Source: Bacteroidales bacterium (GTDB lineage Bacteria > Bacteroidota > Bacteroidia > Bacteroidales > P3). From it: a stretch of DNA of 64,000 nt. The notes beneath the pieces were generated by a model. It did not search any database and was not told the origin of the DNA. It worked only from the letters and a program-made list of their open reading frames with translations. Of this stretch, positions 44,782 to 54,042 are shown one piece after another. The stretch spans positions 20,247 through 84,246 of the forward strand of contig JAFVCA010000043.1 of assembly GCA_017479705.1 (NCBI GenBank). Reading direction: 5' to 3'. The translations under genes were made by a program, and so were the position numbers. Every line of letters begins with the position of its first letter. Position 1 is the stretch's first letter.

Positions 44782-45274
44782 TTATACACCTTTGGCGTTT
44801 GGTTTTACAAAATTAAACACCACTTTGCCCTATATTATACATGATTATTCTGTAGGTGTCTTCCTGTTTCGGATTCCTTGTTTTGTTTTTAATCACCGTG
44901 GCCAGGCCCACACATTTATCCGAATTAAGCACTCAAAATGTTAAAACATCGCATATATTTCGTCATACTCCCCTACCATACAGGAATTTAAACTGCCAAA
45001 TCTATGTTTCAACACTCCACCCCCGGCAAGGCTCATTGCCTGATTCGATGCCCTGAACCTGCACCTCCACCCTTCCATCGTTCCATTTTTCTTTCTTATC
45101 TTATATTTATCCATCATTTCCCTACGGTGTGTTGGATAAATGGGGGGCAAGAAACGGAGTTGTATCCCGGAACGAGTGGAGGAAGTGTGAGCCAGCATGG
45201 TTTTGCGTTTTGTACAGGAATGTTCGAACTTTGGTGCAGTAGTGAAAATAATTGGGACAAAATCATCTTTTTTA

Positions 45275-45304
45275 TTTGTATGTGTGTTTTTTTTCGTATA
45301 TTTG
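45275..45304 (+). promoter_or_regulatory. Promoter of the 77-aa gene
   Basis: TTTG (45275-45278), 18-base spacer, TATATTTG (45297-45304). Predicted start near 45311, about 50 bases before the ATG at 45360. Confidence 0.8.
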
Positions 45305-45359
45305 TAAATTGATTAGAATGAGATTCGTTATTGTAAAACTTTGAATACGATTAGGTTAT

Positions 45360-45593
45360 ATGGCTGACGAGAAGAAAAAAACTTGGTATAATAGTTCAAA
45401 TAGGTGGATCTATCTGAAAGTTGCTTTCATTTGTTTGACCACACCTTCGAGGGTATACGAACTGGCGCATAAGTCTCATTCCGCAAATGTGCGGGAGAAA
45501 TCTATCCGGGGAAGACTCATTGAAGCTGGCGTTCTGGGCAATAGCAACGACGATTCATCATCAAACATTGACCTTGAAAAAGGACATATTTGA
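45360..45593 (+). CDS. Small conserved-looking protein of unknown function
   Basis: 77 aa, basic: WYNSSNRWIYLKVAFICLTTP then SRVYELAHKSHSANVREKSIRGRLIEAG. The pattern is one I associate with short Bacteroidota proteins of unknown function. A strong promoter and start codon support it. Possibly under control of the regulator to its left. Confidence 0.55.
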   Translation: MADEKKKTWYNSSNRWIYLKVAFICLTTPSRVYELAHKSHSANVREKSIRGRLIEAGVLGNSNDDSSSNIDLEKGHI

Positions 45594-45646
45594 AACGAAG
45601 TGTAACTTGAGATATTTGGTTTTAAAACATTAATAATAAATTCGAT

Positions 45647-45763
45647 ATGAAAAAAGTAATCGTAGTAGCCTGTTTGGCATTGGTATTCGCCGCTGTTGCG
45701 TCTTCTTGCACGCATCACACTTGTCCTGCCTATCGTGGCTCGATAGCTGAAGCGGTTGAATAA
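45647..45763 (+). CDS. 38-aa small lipoprotein
   Basis: MKKVIVVACLALVFAAVASSC followed by THHTCPAYRGSIAEAVE: a lipoprotein signal with lipid cysteine about residue 21 and a very short CPAY-containing mature part. Similar tiny lipoproteins with a CPxY motif are common in Bacteroidota. A clear terminator follows 30 bases later, supporting a real transcript. Confidence 0.65.
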   Translation: MKKVIVVACLALVFAAVASSCTHHTCPAYRGSIAEAVE

Positions 45764-45793
45764 TCATCTGCTTAGACTGTACAGGAAAAGTCT

Positions 45794-45827
45794 AAAGCCC
45801 CTGCCGTGATGGTAGGGGCTTTCTTTT
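45794..45827 (+). terminator. Terminator of the small lipoprotein gene
   Basis: AAAGCCCCTGCC (45794-45805) pairs with GGTAGGGGCTTT (45811-45822), followed by TTCTTTT. Confidence 0.85.
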
Positions 45828-45942
45828 ATGGATTGGCGGCCGGGCTGCACCGCACCGCTTAGAGCATAGTTTGGCATGGGCGGATGGGAGGCGGACCAGA
45901 ACCCCGTCTGCGGTGCCGTAAAGACTGGTTTACAGCGAGGAG

Positions 45943-46152
45943 TCAGCCTAAAAGGCTTTGCAGCTCGGCAATGCGGCGGCGTATTTTCTCCGCCTGGCTT
46001 TCGAGGAAATCGGTGCTGTACTTCGCATCGCAAAAGCCGTTGCCGCGGGCCACATAGGCGGCATCGTCCTCCATGTCCACTTCAAGGTCTAAATAATTGA
46101 GCAACAGCTGCTGCTGTTGCTCAATTTCATGTAATATCTCTTCGCGGGTCAT
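45943..46152 (-). CDS. Small helical protein downstream of ftcD
   Basis: 69 aa from ATG 46152 (MTREEILHEIEQQQQLLLNY). Mostly helical with a poly-Gln/Leu segment and C-terminal coiled coil (ESQAEKIRRRIAELQSLLG). The start is 25 bases after the ftcD stop, same strand. The DNA for EQQQQLLLN forms a perfect 14-bp hairpin (46095-46108 with 46113-46126). Function unknown. Confidence 0.5.
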   Translation of the reverse strand: MTREEILHEIEQQQQLLLNYLDLEVDMEDDAAYVARGNGFCDAKYSTDFLESQAEKIRRRIAELQSLLG

Positions 46153-46177
46153 AAGGCCGGCAGGGATTTCGGAAAGG

Positions 46178-47875
46178 TTAGAGACCAATCTTCTCGTTGA
46201 CAATCTTGAGGATTTCGGCTTCCTCTTTGAGGGCGCGGGCCTCGAGGTCGGCAGCCTTGGCAAGGATGTCGTTCTTGAAGGCTTCGTCTTTCAGCGAGCT
46301 GGCGTTGATCTTCACATTGAGGTGGGCACCCATAACGGCGCTGCGGGCTGCAAGGGCTCCGACACCACCGTCGGTGACGCTTGCGGGGTTGCCCCACTCA
46401 ACCATGGCACGGCAGACCTCGAAGGCTTCGAAGCTCTTCTGCATGGTGTGGAAGGGGACCTCGGTGGCGAACTTGGTGGCTTCCTGGATGGCAGCGGTGC
46501 GGGCGGCCTTCTCCTCGTCGGTCTTCTTGGGCAGACCGAAGGCATTCATAATCTTGTTGAAGGCGTTGGTGTCCTCGTCGACAAGGTGCAGGAGCTCGGT
46601 CTTCAGGGCCTGGCCTTTGACGGCCACGTCGCTGAACTTCTCCCATTCATCGTCGTAGGCGGCTTTGCCACCCGTCAGATTGGCAACCATGGTGCCCAAC
46701 GAGGCGGCCAGGGCACCCATGTAGGCGCTGACGCTGCCACCGCCGGGAGCGGGGCTCTCGCTGGCGGTCTCGTCGCAGAAACCGGTGCAGGTGAGGTCGA
46801 CAAGTTTCTTCTGGCTGTGGTCTTCGATCAGGAACTCGATGACTTTCTCCTTGGGGTCGAAGGGCTTGAGGTCGTCGAGACCCATGCTCTTGATGGCCAC
46901 CTTCATGATTTCGTCCTCGCTGACGCCAAGGCTGCGCTGCTGTTTGGCGAGGTAATATTTGCCGGCGTCAATCAGAACGCTCTTGGGGATGAGGCCGACG
47001 ATTTCGCAACCGGTGACGCGGAGGCCGCGGTTGGCTGCGCAGCGGCACACCTCGTCGAAACAGAGGTGGACAGGAGCCACCTTGATGGAGGTGATGTTCA
47101 TGGAGACCTGGGCGATGCCGTAGTCCTCGATGAACCAGCCGATGGCCTTGGTGCCTTTCAGGGTGCCGGGAATCATGATGGGGTTGCCCTTTTCGTCCTT
47201 CATAATCTTGCCGCTGGGCTTGCCGCCTTCGCGCTGGGGACGGCCCTTTTCGCGCACGTCGAAAGCGATGGCGTTGGCGCGGCGGGTGCTGGTGGTGTTC
47301 AGGTTGTAGTTGATGGCCACGAGGAAGTCGCGCGCACCCACCTGGGTGGCACCGGTCTGCGCCACATGGTCGTTCCACTCGTTGGGGCCGAAGTCGGGCT
47401 TCCACTCCTCGCTGCCAAGGCGGCTGCTGAGGCTCTCGTATTCGCCGGTGCGGCAGTAGGCCAGGTTGCGGCGTTTGGGCTGGAAGGCGGCGTTCTCATA
47501 GCAGTAGATGGGGATGTTGAGCTCCTCGCCCAGGCGTTTGCCGAGCTTGTGGGCATACTCCACCACCTCCTCCATGGAGATGTTGCTGACGGGGATGAGG
47601 GGACACACGTCCGTGGCGCCTTGGCGGGGATGGGCGCCGTGGTGGTTGCGCATGTCGATGAGCTCGGCAGCTTTCTGCACCACGCGGAAAGCGGCCTCGC
47701 AAGCCTGCTCGGGTTCGCCCACAAAGGTGATGACAGTGCGGTTGGTGGTCTGGCCGGGATCCACGTCGAGGAGCTTCACGCCCTCAACTTTCTCAATCTC
47801 GGCAGTGACCTGATTGATGATATTCATGTCGCGCCCTTCGCTGATATTGGGCACACACTCGATAAGTTGTTTCAT
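46178..47875 (-). CDS. ftcD: Fused glutamate formimidoyltransferase / formimidoyl-THF cyclodeaminase
   Basis: 565-aa bifunctional enzyme of histidine degradation: transfers the formimino group of formiminoglutamate to tetrahydrofolate, then releases ammonia to give 5,10-methenyl-THF. Residues 1-300 are the transferase (MKQLIECVPNISEGRD, MRNHHGAHPRQGATDVCPLIP); about 360-565 the cyclodeaminase (CDETASESPAPGGGSVSAYMGALAA). Complete, with the fusion usual in Bacteroidota. HutH is encoded 10 kb away; urocanase and imidazolonepropionase are not in the window. Confidence 0.96.
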   Translation of the reverse strand: MKQLIECVPNISEGRDMNIINQVTAEIEKVEGVKLLDVDPGQTTNRTVITFVGEPEQACEAAFRVVQKAAELIDMRNHHGAHPRQGATDVCPLIPVSNISMEEVVEYAHKLGKRLGEELNIPIYCYENAAFQPKRRNLAYCRTGEYESLSSRLGSEEWKPDFGPNEWNDHVAQTGATQVGARDFLVAINYNLNTTSTRRANAIAFDVREKGRPQREGGKPSGKIMKDEKGNPIMIPGTLKGTKAIGWFIEDYGIAQVSMNITSIKVAPVHLCFDEVCRCAANRGLRVTGCEIVGLIPKSVLIDAGKYYLAKQQRSLGVSEDEIMKVAIKSMGLDDLKPFDPKEKVIEFLIEDHSQKKLVDLTCTGFCDETASESPAPGGGSVSAYMGALAASLGTMVANLTGGKAAYDDEWEKFSDVAVKGQALKTELLHLVDEDTNAFNKIMNAFGLPKKTDEEKAARTAAIQEATKFATEVPFHTMQKSFEAFEVCRAMVEWGNPASVTDGGVGALAARSAVMGAHLNVKINASSLKDEAFKNDILAKAADLEARALKEEAEILKIVNEKIGL

Positions 47876-48225
47876 GTTACTATTGATATTTTATTAATAT
47901 TTCGTTTTATTTCAGTGCCTTGTATAAAAATACAAAGAAAGCTACCACATGCAAAGATACGAAATTTTTCTTGATTTGGGACTATCTTATCACCTTAACT
48001 CAATCTCATTGAGTTTAACCCATACACCTCTTTTCTACAGCAGGTTGCCATACACAAACTGCACTTTAGAAACAGTCGTTAGCGAAAATCCACACTACAA
48101 AGTATTGTTTTTTTGAGACTAAAATAGTTGCGGCGGATTGTCAGAAACCCGTCGCAACCAACATTTTTACATAAAAAAATGCATGTATTGTTTATCTGCC
48201 GACAATTTTTATGCAGATCGAATAA
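47876..48225. other. Intergenic between ftcD and the 565-aa membrane protein
   Basis: Holds the ftcD promoter box TATCTTTG (leftward, 47959-47952) and a hairpin (48127-48136 with 48149-48158, one mismatch) that may end the membrane-protein gene to its right. No gene seen. Confidence 0.5.
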
Positions 48226-49923
48226 TCAGAAGATAAGCACTATGAGAGGAATAATTAAAGCAAATATTACAGCAAGTACTATTGCGATAATCACGATATT
48301 CTTTTTTCTTGCTTTTTCGAGTCTTCCAAGCAACTTTTGTTCTACCAGTCTCTTAAACAAATAGCTAAACATAAGTGTAATAATTAATGTTACAAAGAAA
48401 AACCTTTCTGTCTGACGGTTGTCCCAATCAGGGAAATGGACTGATACTGACAAACCATTATTCATGATTGCTTCTAACACCTTCGGATTTGTAATAACAA
48501 AACCAGTAGAGGTCAAAATTATATCGTTGGGTCTGATAGCTTCGGCTCCAGCGGAACAAATTAATCCATCGATATGAGTTCTGAAATCGTATTCGAACTT
48601 CATCAGCCTACTATTGGCACTGTGCTTGATTGTAATATGCTCTTGGACTTTGCTTAGATCATACAATGATAGTATTCCACCAGGTTTTGTAAAACTAGAA
48701 GAAAAATAAGAAACCTCTTTCAACTGGTGATGCTGACCTAAAATAGAATATGATTCAGACAGGATTGATCCTCGCGGGACCTCTACTTGTTTATTGTTAT
48801 TAGCTCCAAAGAGTGCGTTTCCATAACTCATGTTCTTGTCAATCAAACTATCCACATACCTCTTTAATGGAAACATCTTTTCTGCTATAGCCTTATTGTA
48901 TAATGAATTAGACTGATCATAAAGTACGAGTCCATTAGCTAATATTTGTGCAGCGACATTTATATTACTCTCAAAAGAACTGTCTTTATTAAGAACAAGA
49001 TTAAGGTTTTCTGATTGACGTTTGAAATTTGCCGATTTAAATTCGAGTTGTCGTAGTTGCCCGACGTATCCCAAGCTGTCAATAGTGTCTTTTTGCCCCT
49101 GACTGAAATACATATCTGTGAGGGTTTCTTGTGAGATTCTCGTCATATCATAAATTGAAGGATTATATCCAAACAATTGCAATAGTGGAGTATCTTCAAT
49201 TCGATTGTCGAAAAACGCACTTAAAAAATGAATAGTATCAATCACACTACTGATTTGGTTACCATAAATCACCATGTGTTCATGAGCCACACTCTTTGGT
49301 TTAACTGTTATGGAAAAGTTAGGTATGATGCTTGAGTATCCTCTTTCATCAAAATGGCTTAAACCCACTCTTTTATTTGCCTTAATGTACAATGATGAAT
49401 ATAGACCTAAATTGTCTTTTGAAAAATCGGTATTAGCCAACCTGCCAATTATACTACTTTGCAAAGGGACAAATGAGCAATATGGACCATCCTCGATATA
49501 AGCTGTTGGTAAACTCGTTCCAGCAAACAAAGGTTTATCGCATGGCATAAACATACGAGTCATGACCCCAACATGAATACCAGGCAACGAAACAGAATTA
49601 GGTTTTGGCAACCCGCTGAGACCATGATTGTATTTTGGCGATACAGAAATCATTGAGTCTGTGAATTTAAACCGAGCAGTCGAATTGATATTATAGTCGC
49701 GTACTACTTTCATGCCTAATATCTGTTCACTTTGTGGACCAATATACCCAGATTCCACCTCAATGGTGTTGTTTGGTGTCTTGTGCCATTGTATCATTAA
49801 AAAGATACAAATAGCTATCACTCCAGCCGAAAAGACAACTTCAATCGGCAAGGTTCTGAATGAACGTTTTTGAGAATCGTCATCAGAAATAGCTGCTCCT
49901 ATAGAACCATCATTTGTTTGCAT
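48226..49923 (-). CDS. Large membrane protein of unknown function
   Basis: 565 aa. One membrane segment near the N-terminus (VVFSAGVIAICIFLMIQW, about 29-46), a large extracytoplasmic domain (about 50-505) with no recognised family, then two C-terminal membrane segments (FFFVTLIITLMFSYLF; IVIIAIVLAVIFALIIPLIVLIF) separated by a basic loop. Low GC relative to neighbours suggests a later arrival. The long upstream gap (about 390 bases) contains a TATATTTG leftward box at 50252-50259. Confidence 0.6.
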   Translation of the reverse strand: MQTNDGSIGAAISDDDSQKRSFRTLPIEVVFSAGVIAICIFLMIQWHKTPNNTIEVESGYIGPQSEQILGMKVVRDYNINSTARFKFTDSMISVSPKYNHGLSGLPKPNSVSLPGIHVGVMTRMFMPCDKPLFAGTSLPTAYIEDGPYCSFVPLQSSIIGRLANTDFSKDNLGLYSSLYIKANKRVGLSHFDERGYSSIIPNFSITVKPKSVAHEHMVIYGNQISSVIDTIHFLSAFFDNRIEDTPLLQLFGYNPSIYDMTRISQETLTDMYFSQGQKDTIDSLGYVGQLRQLEFKSANFKRQSENLNLVLNKDSSFESNINVAAQILANGLVLYDQSNSLYNKAIAEKMFPLKRYVDSLIDKNMSYGNALFGANNNKQVEVPRGSILSESYSILGQHHQLKEVSYFSSSFTKPGGILSLYDLSKVQEHITIKHSANSRLMKFEYDFRTHIDGLICSAGAEAIRPNDIILTSTGFVITNPKVLEAIMNNGLSVSVHFPDWDNRQTERFFFVTLIITLMFSYLFKRLVEQKLLGRLEKARKKNIVIIAIVLAVIFALIIPLIVLIF

Positions 49924-50317
49924 AACTTAATCCCTAATCCATGTCGGGCACAACTTTGTTTGTGCGGCGGCCCGGCTGCACGAGATTGTACAATAAGAGA
50001 AAGTGGAGCCATCCATGACAACCCTATTTTCCTTGGTAGGGCTTCGACTCCCTTAGACATAAAAATACAGGTTCAGTGAATTGCTCCACTGAGGGTTGTA
50101 TCTATAGAAAGGTATACAATCCAGCAGGAGCATTCATTTCCCCCTTATTCCGTATGTCTATTTGTGAGTGTCGAAGTTCACCAAGCGGGAATAAGGCAAA
50201 ATGCGCTTTCTCAATAATATGCAAGTGCAATACGCGCTGCGCTTGCAGATGCAAATATACACATTTTTCTTGAAATAGAAAGATACTATTAGAATTATTG
50301 TATCTGGTATGGTGAGG
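49924..50317. other. Long leader region of the membrane-protein gene
   Basis: A leftward TATATTTG (50259-50252) would give a transcript leader of about 320 bases before the ATG at 49923. It contains short hairpins and no supported gene. Confidence 0.4.
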
Positions 50318-50965
50318 TTAGTTGCCGGCCAGGGTTTTGCGCAGGGCGGCAATTTCGGCTTTGAGGAGGCGGTTTTCCTCTTCGAGGGCTTGCAGCCGAC
50401 GGTCTTGTTCTTGGCGGTAGGAGGTGCGTGCGGCGTGCATGCGTTCTTTCACACCGCCTTCGGTCACAAACCGCCTCTCCAAGTGTTGCAGATAGGCGGC
50501 GGCCATCTTGTCGGTAATGTGGCAGAGGGTGACGGCCATGTTGCAGAACTCCTCGGCCGAGAGGGTCTCCGCCAACTGGCGGTAGTCGTCGCAGCTGTTG
50601 TGTGTCCGACAGAAGGCCAGCATCTTATCAAAACGCGGATGTCTTTTGTCCCAAATGGGCAGGGAATGTTTCTTCAGGTAGTCTTCATAGTCCTCCCTCA
50701 GTTCCTGAAGGCTGGCACGCCCCACGTTGACCAGCTTCACCTCCGTCTCGCTGCTGGTCATGGCGGCCTCGCTGCCCTCCACAATATTCTGCTTGCCGCT
50801 GCGGGCTGCCTGGTTCATCTGGTCAACGGTTCGGTCGCCGTAGGGCGGCAGGAAGCGTTGGCAGAACCGGGCTGTCAGGACGACCAGGACCTCGCTTTTC
50901 TGGTAAAGATGGAGGTTCTTGTAGTCCGGCACTCGGCGGAAGATGCTGTTTTGCTGGGTGGGCAT
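50318..50965 (-). CDS. Four-helix-bundle protein with suffix domain
   Basis: 215 aa. Resembles the 23S rRNA intervening-sequence four-helix-bundle proteins (YKNLHLYQKSEVLVVLTARFC; MNQAARSGKQNIVEGSEAAM) with the extra C-terminal suffix region found in Bacteroidota, ending in a coiled coil (RRLQALEEENRLLKAEIAALRKTL). Function unknown. Confidence 0.8.
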   Translation of the reverse strand: MPTQQNSIFRRVPDYKNLHLYQKSEVLVVLTARFCQRFLPPYGDRTVDQMNQAARSGKQNIVEGSEAAMTSSETEVKLVNVGRASLQELREDYEDYLKKHSLPIWDKRHPRFDKMLAFCRTHNSCDDYRQLAETLSAEEFCNMAVTLCHITDKMAAAYLQHLERRFVTEGGVKERMHAARTSYRQEQDRRLQALEEENRLLKAEIAALRKTLAGN

Positions 50966-50988
50966 GGGGGAGGGTGTTTTTTTTAATT

Positions 50989-51051
50989 AGTATTTTTAGT
51001 ATGACTAGTTTTACTAGTAGTACTAGTTTTACCAGTCATACTAAAAATACT
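50989..51051. repeat. Large palindrome with internal TACTAG repeats
   Basis: Perfect 18-base arms (AGTATTTTTAGTATGACT at 50989-51006; complement at 51034-51051) around a core made of ACTAGTTTTACTAGT-type repeats. Lies between the M13 peptidase stop and the four-helix-bundle gene; a terminator or structural role is possible. Confidence 0.8.
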
Positions 51052-51066
51052 GTTAGTTATTGCTGT

Positions 51067-53118
51067 TTACCAGAGCTGGGCGCGGAGTTCGGGGGCGAGG
51101 TACATGGCGCAGCCGGGCTGGATGCCGAAGGCCTCGAGGAACTCGGTGATGTGCGGCAGGGTGGCGTTGACTCGGTTCTCGGCCAGGCTGTGCACGTCGG
51201 CAGCGGTGAGCTGGAGCTTGGCTTCCTCGCGGATGTTGCTGGCCCACACGCCGGCATAGGCAAGGAAGAAACGCTGGGCGGGCGTGAAGCCGTCCATCTC
51301 CTTCTCGTTGACCTGACGCTTGGCAAGGGCGTTCTGCAAGGCCTGGTAGCTGATGTGGAGGCCGCCGTTGTCGGCAATGTTCTCGCCGAGGGTGAGCTGG
51401 CCGTTGGCATAGGTAAGAGGATTGTCGCTCACCTTCACCTTGTTGAACCAGTCAACAAGCACCTTGGCGTTGGCCTGGAAACGGGCGGTGTCCTCGTCCT
51501 CCCACCAGTCGTTCAAGTTGCCGTCCTTGTCGTAGTGGCGGCCTTGGTCGTCGAAACCGTGGGTCATCTCGTGTCCAATCACCACGCCGATGGCACCGTA
51601 GTTGAAAGCATCGTCGGCATTCATGTCGAAGAAGGGCTTTTGCAGAATACCTGCGGGGAAGCAGATCTCGTTGGTGGTGGGGTTATAGTAGGCGTTGACG
51701 GTCTGCGGAGTCATGCCCCATTCGGTCTTGTCGACGGGCTTGTCAATCTTGGAGACCATATAGGCAATGTCGAACTGGTTGGAGCGGATGATGTTGGCAA
51801 AGTAGCTGTCGTTCTTGATTTCGAGACCGCTATAGTCACGCCACTTGTCGGGATAGCCCACCTTGACCATGATGGTGGAGAGTTTCTCGATGGCGCGCTG
51901 CTTGGTGCCCTCGCTCATCCATTTGGCGTCGTGGATGCGCATGGCAAAAGCCTCCTTCAGGTTGTTGACCATCTCCACCATGCGGTGTTTGGCCTCCGGG
52001 GGGAAGAAACGGGCCACATAGAGCTCGCCAAGGGCCTCGCCCATGGCACCGTCGACGGTGCTGGTGACGCGCTTCCAACGGGGACGCAGCTGCTCGGCGC
52101 CGCTGAGCGTGCGACCGTAGAAGTCGAAATTGGCATTGACAAAGTTGCTGCTCAGGTAAACGGCGGCTGTGTTGATGACATTCCAGGCGTAGTAGGCCTT
52201 GACGGCATCTAAGCTCTTGGCCTCGTTCAGCACCTTGCCCACCTCTTGGAAATACTCAGGCTGGCACATGTTGAAGGAAGAGAGCTTGGGCAGACCGATT
52301 TCGGCAAAATAAGCCTTGAGGTCGATGCCCTGAGCGCGCACTGCGGCGGTGTCGAAGCCCATCTTGTTGAAGGTCTTGAAGGGGTCGCGGTTCTCCTCGT
52401 TGCTGTACTGGGCTTTGGCCAGGCGGGTTTCAAGGTCCATGACCATCTTGGCCAGCTGTGCGGGAGTCTTGCCGCTCAGCTTGTCATAACCTGCGTTGGC
52501 AAACTGGGTTTCCATGAGGGCGACGTAGGCCTTGCGCAGTTCGGGCTCGCGGCCTTTGGTCTCCAGGTAGTAGTCGCGCTCGCCCATGCCTATGCCGCTC
52601 TGGTAGAGCCATGCGATGCACTGGTTGGCATCCATAGCGTCGGCCTCGTTGAAGATGGCGAAGAAGGGGTTGATGCCGATGCCATGCAGACGGCGCATCT
52701 CGGGCTGCAGCTCGTCGACGCTCTTGATGGCGGCAATCTCATTCAGGTAGGGCATGATGGGTTCGGCGCCCTGTTTCTCGATGGTGGCGGTGTCCATGCC
52801 GACGGTGTAGAGGGTGGCAATCTTGTCGCCATAGCTGCCGGGCTCGTTCTTGGTGTTGACTAACGAGTCGATCAGCGTGCGCAGCTGCTCCTGGTTGGTT
52901 TCGGCCAGCACGTCGAACGCGCCGTAGCGGCTGTGCTCAGCGTCCAGCGGATGGGCCTTCAGCCAGCCGCCGCAAGCGTAGTGATAGAAATCCTCGGCGG
53001 GGTTTACCGTCGTGTCGAGGTTGTCCAGATTGACACCCGAGGCCAGCTCGGTGCCCTTGTTACATCCTGTAACAGCGAAGAGCGAAAGTGTCATGATTGT
53101 TAATACGGTTTTTTTCAT
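51067..53118 (-). CDS. M13 family zinc metallopeptidase (neprilysin/PepO type), lipoprotein
   Basis: 683 aa, usual length. Lipoprotein signal ends LFAVTGC. Zinc-binding HEMTH lies in GVVIGHEMTHGFDDQGRHYD, the third ligand in GENIADNGG, and the family C-terminal CAMYLAPELRAQLW (CxxW-like) is present. Cleaves peptides of about up to 30 residues outside the inner membrane. The upstream interval to 53254 shows no promoter box I can support. Confidence 0.95.
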   Translation of the reverse strand: MKKTVLTIMTLSLFAVTGCNKGTELASGVNLDNLDTTVNPAEDFYHYACGGWLKAHPLDAEHSRYGAFDVLAETNQEQLRTLIDSLVNTKNEPGSYGDKIATLYTVGMDTATIEKQGAEPIMPYLNEIAAIKSVDELQPEMRRLHGIGINPFFAIFNEADAMDANQCIAWLYQSGIGMGERDYYLETKGREPELRKAYVALMETQFANAGYDKLSGKTPAQLAKMVMDLETRLAKAQYSNEENRDPFKTFNKMGFDTAAVRAQGIDLKAYFAEIGLPKLSSFNMCQPEYFQEVGKVLNEAKSLDAVKAYYAWNVINTAAVYLSSNFVNANFDFYGRTLSGAEQLRPRWKRVTSTVDGAMGEALGELYVARFFPPEAKHRMVEMVNNLKEAFAMRIHDAKWMSEGTKQRAIEKLSTIMVKVGYPDKWRDYSGLEIKNDSYFANIIRSNQFDIAYMVSKIDKPVDKTEWGMTPQTVNAYYNPTTNEICFPAGILQKPFFDMNADDAFNYGAIGVVIGHEMTHGFDDQGRHYDKDGNLNDWWEDEDTARFQANAKVLVDWFNKVKVSDNPLTYANGQLTLGENIADNGGLHISYQALQNALAKRQVNEKEMDGFTPAQRFFLAYAGVWASNIREEAKLQLTAADVHSLAENRVNATLPHITEFLEAFGIQPGCAMYLAPELRAQLW

Positions 53119-53253
53119 TTTATTATTTTGTTGTTACTATTTTGTTTTAAATATCATTGTCAACAAGTTCTTGTTATTTGCCATCTTTTCCCTATTGTTT
53201 TAACTCAAATCAATAGCATTTTGCAATATTCAGGAAAACAATTTAGTAATTAT

Positions 53254-54042
53254 TTACAATAAGAGCCTTAATAATAGCCCTACGCATGTTGCCACAACCA
53301 TGCTTAGCAATGTGCCCAACAATACATATTCCGTCAACTTGGTTTCCTTGCTTTCTTTCAAATCACCAAATCTAAATATGGATTTTGCCGCCAATATAAA
53401 GCCAACGCCTTCTACACAATTCAATAAAATACATGTCAAAGCTATTGTTCGTTCACAATATCCTATCCATGCACCGGCATTAACGAGGGAATCGCTATCG
53501 CTCTTCACGAGGGCACCATCTCTCATTCCATCATCATAGATCTCATTACGCCAACGCTTGGTCAAAATTGCAATCAATATACCTGCTGGCTTTAAAATAA
53601 TCATATAGCCAATAACAAACAACCATATACGATTGTTATTAAATAATGGAATACAGCCACTACTCGCCGGCCAATTCCCATACAGCAACCAAAACAAATA
53701 TACCGATAGGAAGATAAAAAGCAAATGCACCAATTGGTCTGTCACAAAAATAAGTGATTCGCGTCTCGTCTGTAGGCACATCTTCTGGCTGTGACATCTT
53801 GTATACACCACTTTGATATAATCAATTAGCATATGGGTGGTCATAATAAAAGACGGTACAAACCAATTATCCCATTGCCCGAGACACAAATAAGCAATTA
53901 CACCCTGAATAATTCCATGCAGAAGTAACCACCTTATTCCTTCGCCACCTCTTCTGTGTTTTCCGATATTGATTGGATCAATCTGAAGAAAGAAATCAGC
54001 AATAATATGTGCCCCAACAAGCCGGAGTATAACGTTCATCAT
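53254..54042 (-). CDS. DUF3307 membrane protein
   Basis: 262 aa with about six hydrophobic segments. N-terminal MNVILRLVGAHIIADFFLQID and HMLIDYIK are the DUF3307 signature. Function unknown. The start overlaps the SatD-like gene stop by 4 bases (ATGA), an arrangement seen repeatedly in Bacteroidota. Confidence 0.85.
   Translation of the reverse strand: MMNVILRLVGAHIIADFFLQIDPINIGKHRRGGEGIRWLLLHGIIQGVIAYLCLGQWDNWFVPSFIMTTHMLIDYIKVVYTRCHSQKMCLQTRRESLIFVTDQLVHLLFIFLSVYLFWLLYGNWPASSGCIPLFNNNRIWLFVIGYMIILKPAGILIAILTKRWRNEIYDDGMRDGALVKSDSDSLVNAGAWIGYCERTIALTCILLNCVEGVGFILAAKSIFRFGDLKESKETKLTEYVLLGTLLSMVVATCVGLLLRLLL

Noticed and set aside
44941-45312. Short open frames between the operator array and 45360
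   Set aside because: They overlap each other on both strands, cross the promoter at 45275-45304, and show no family features.
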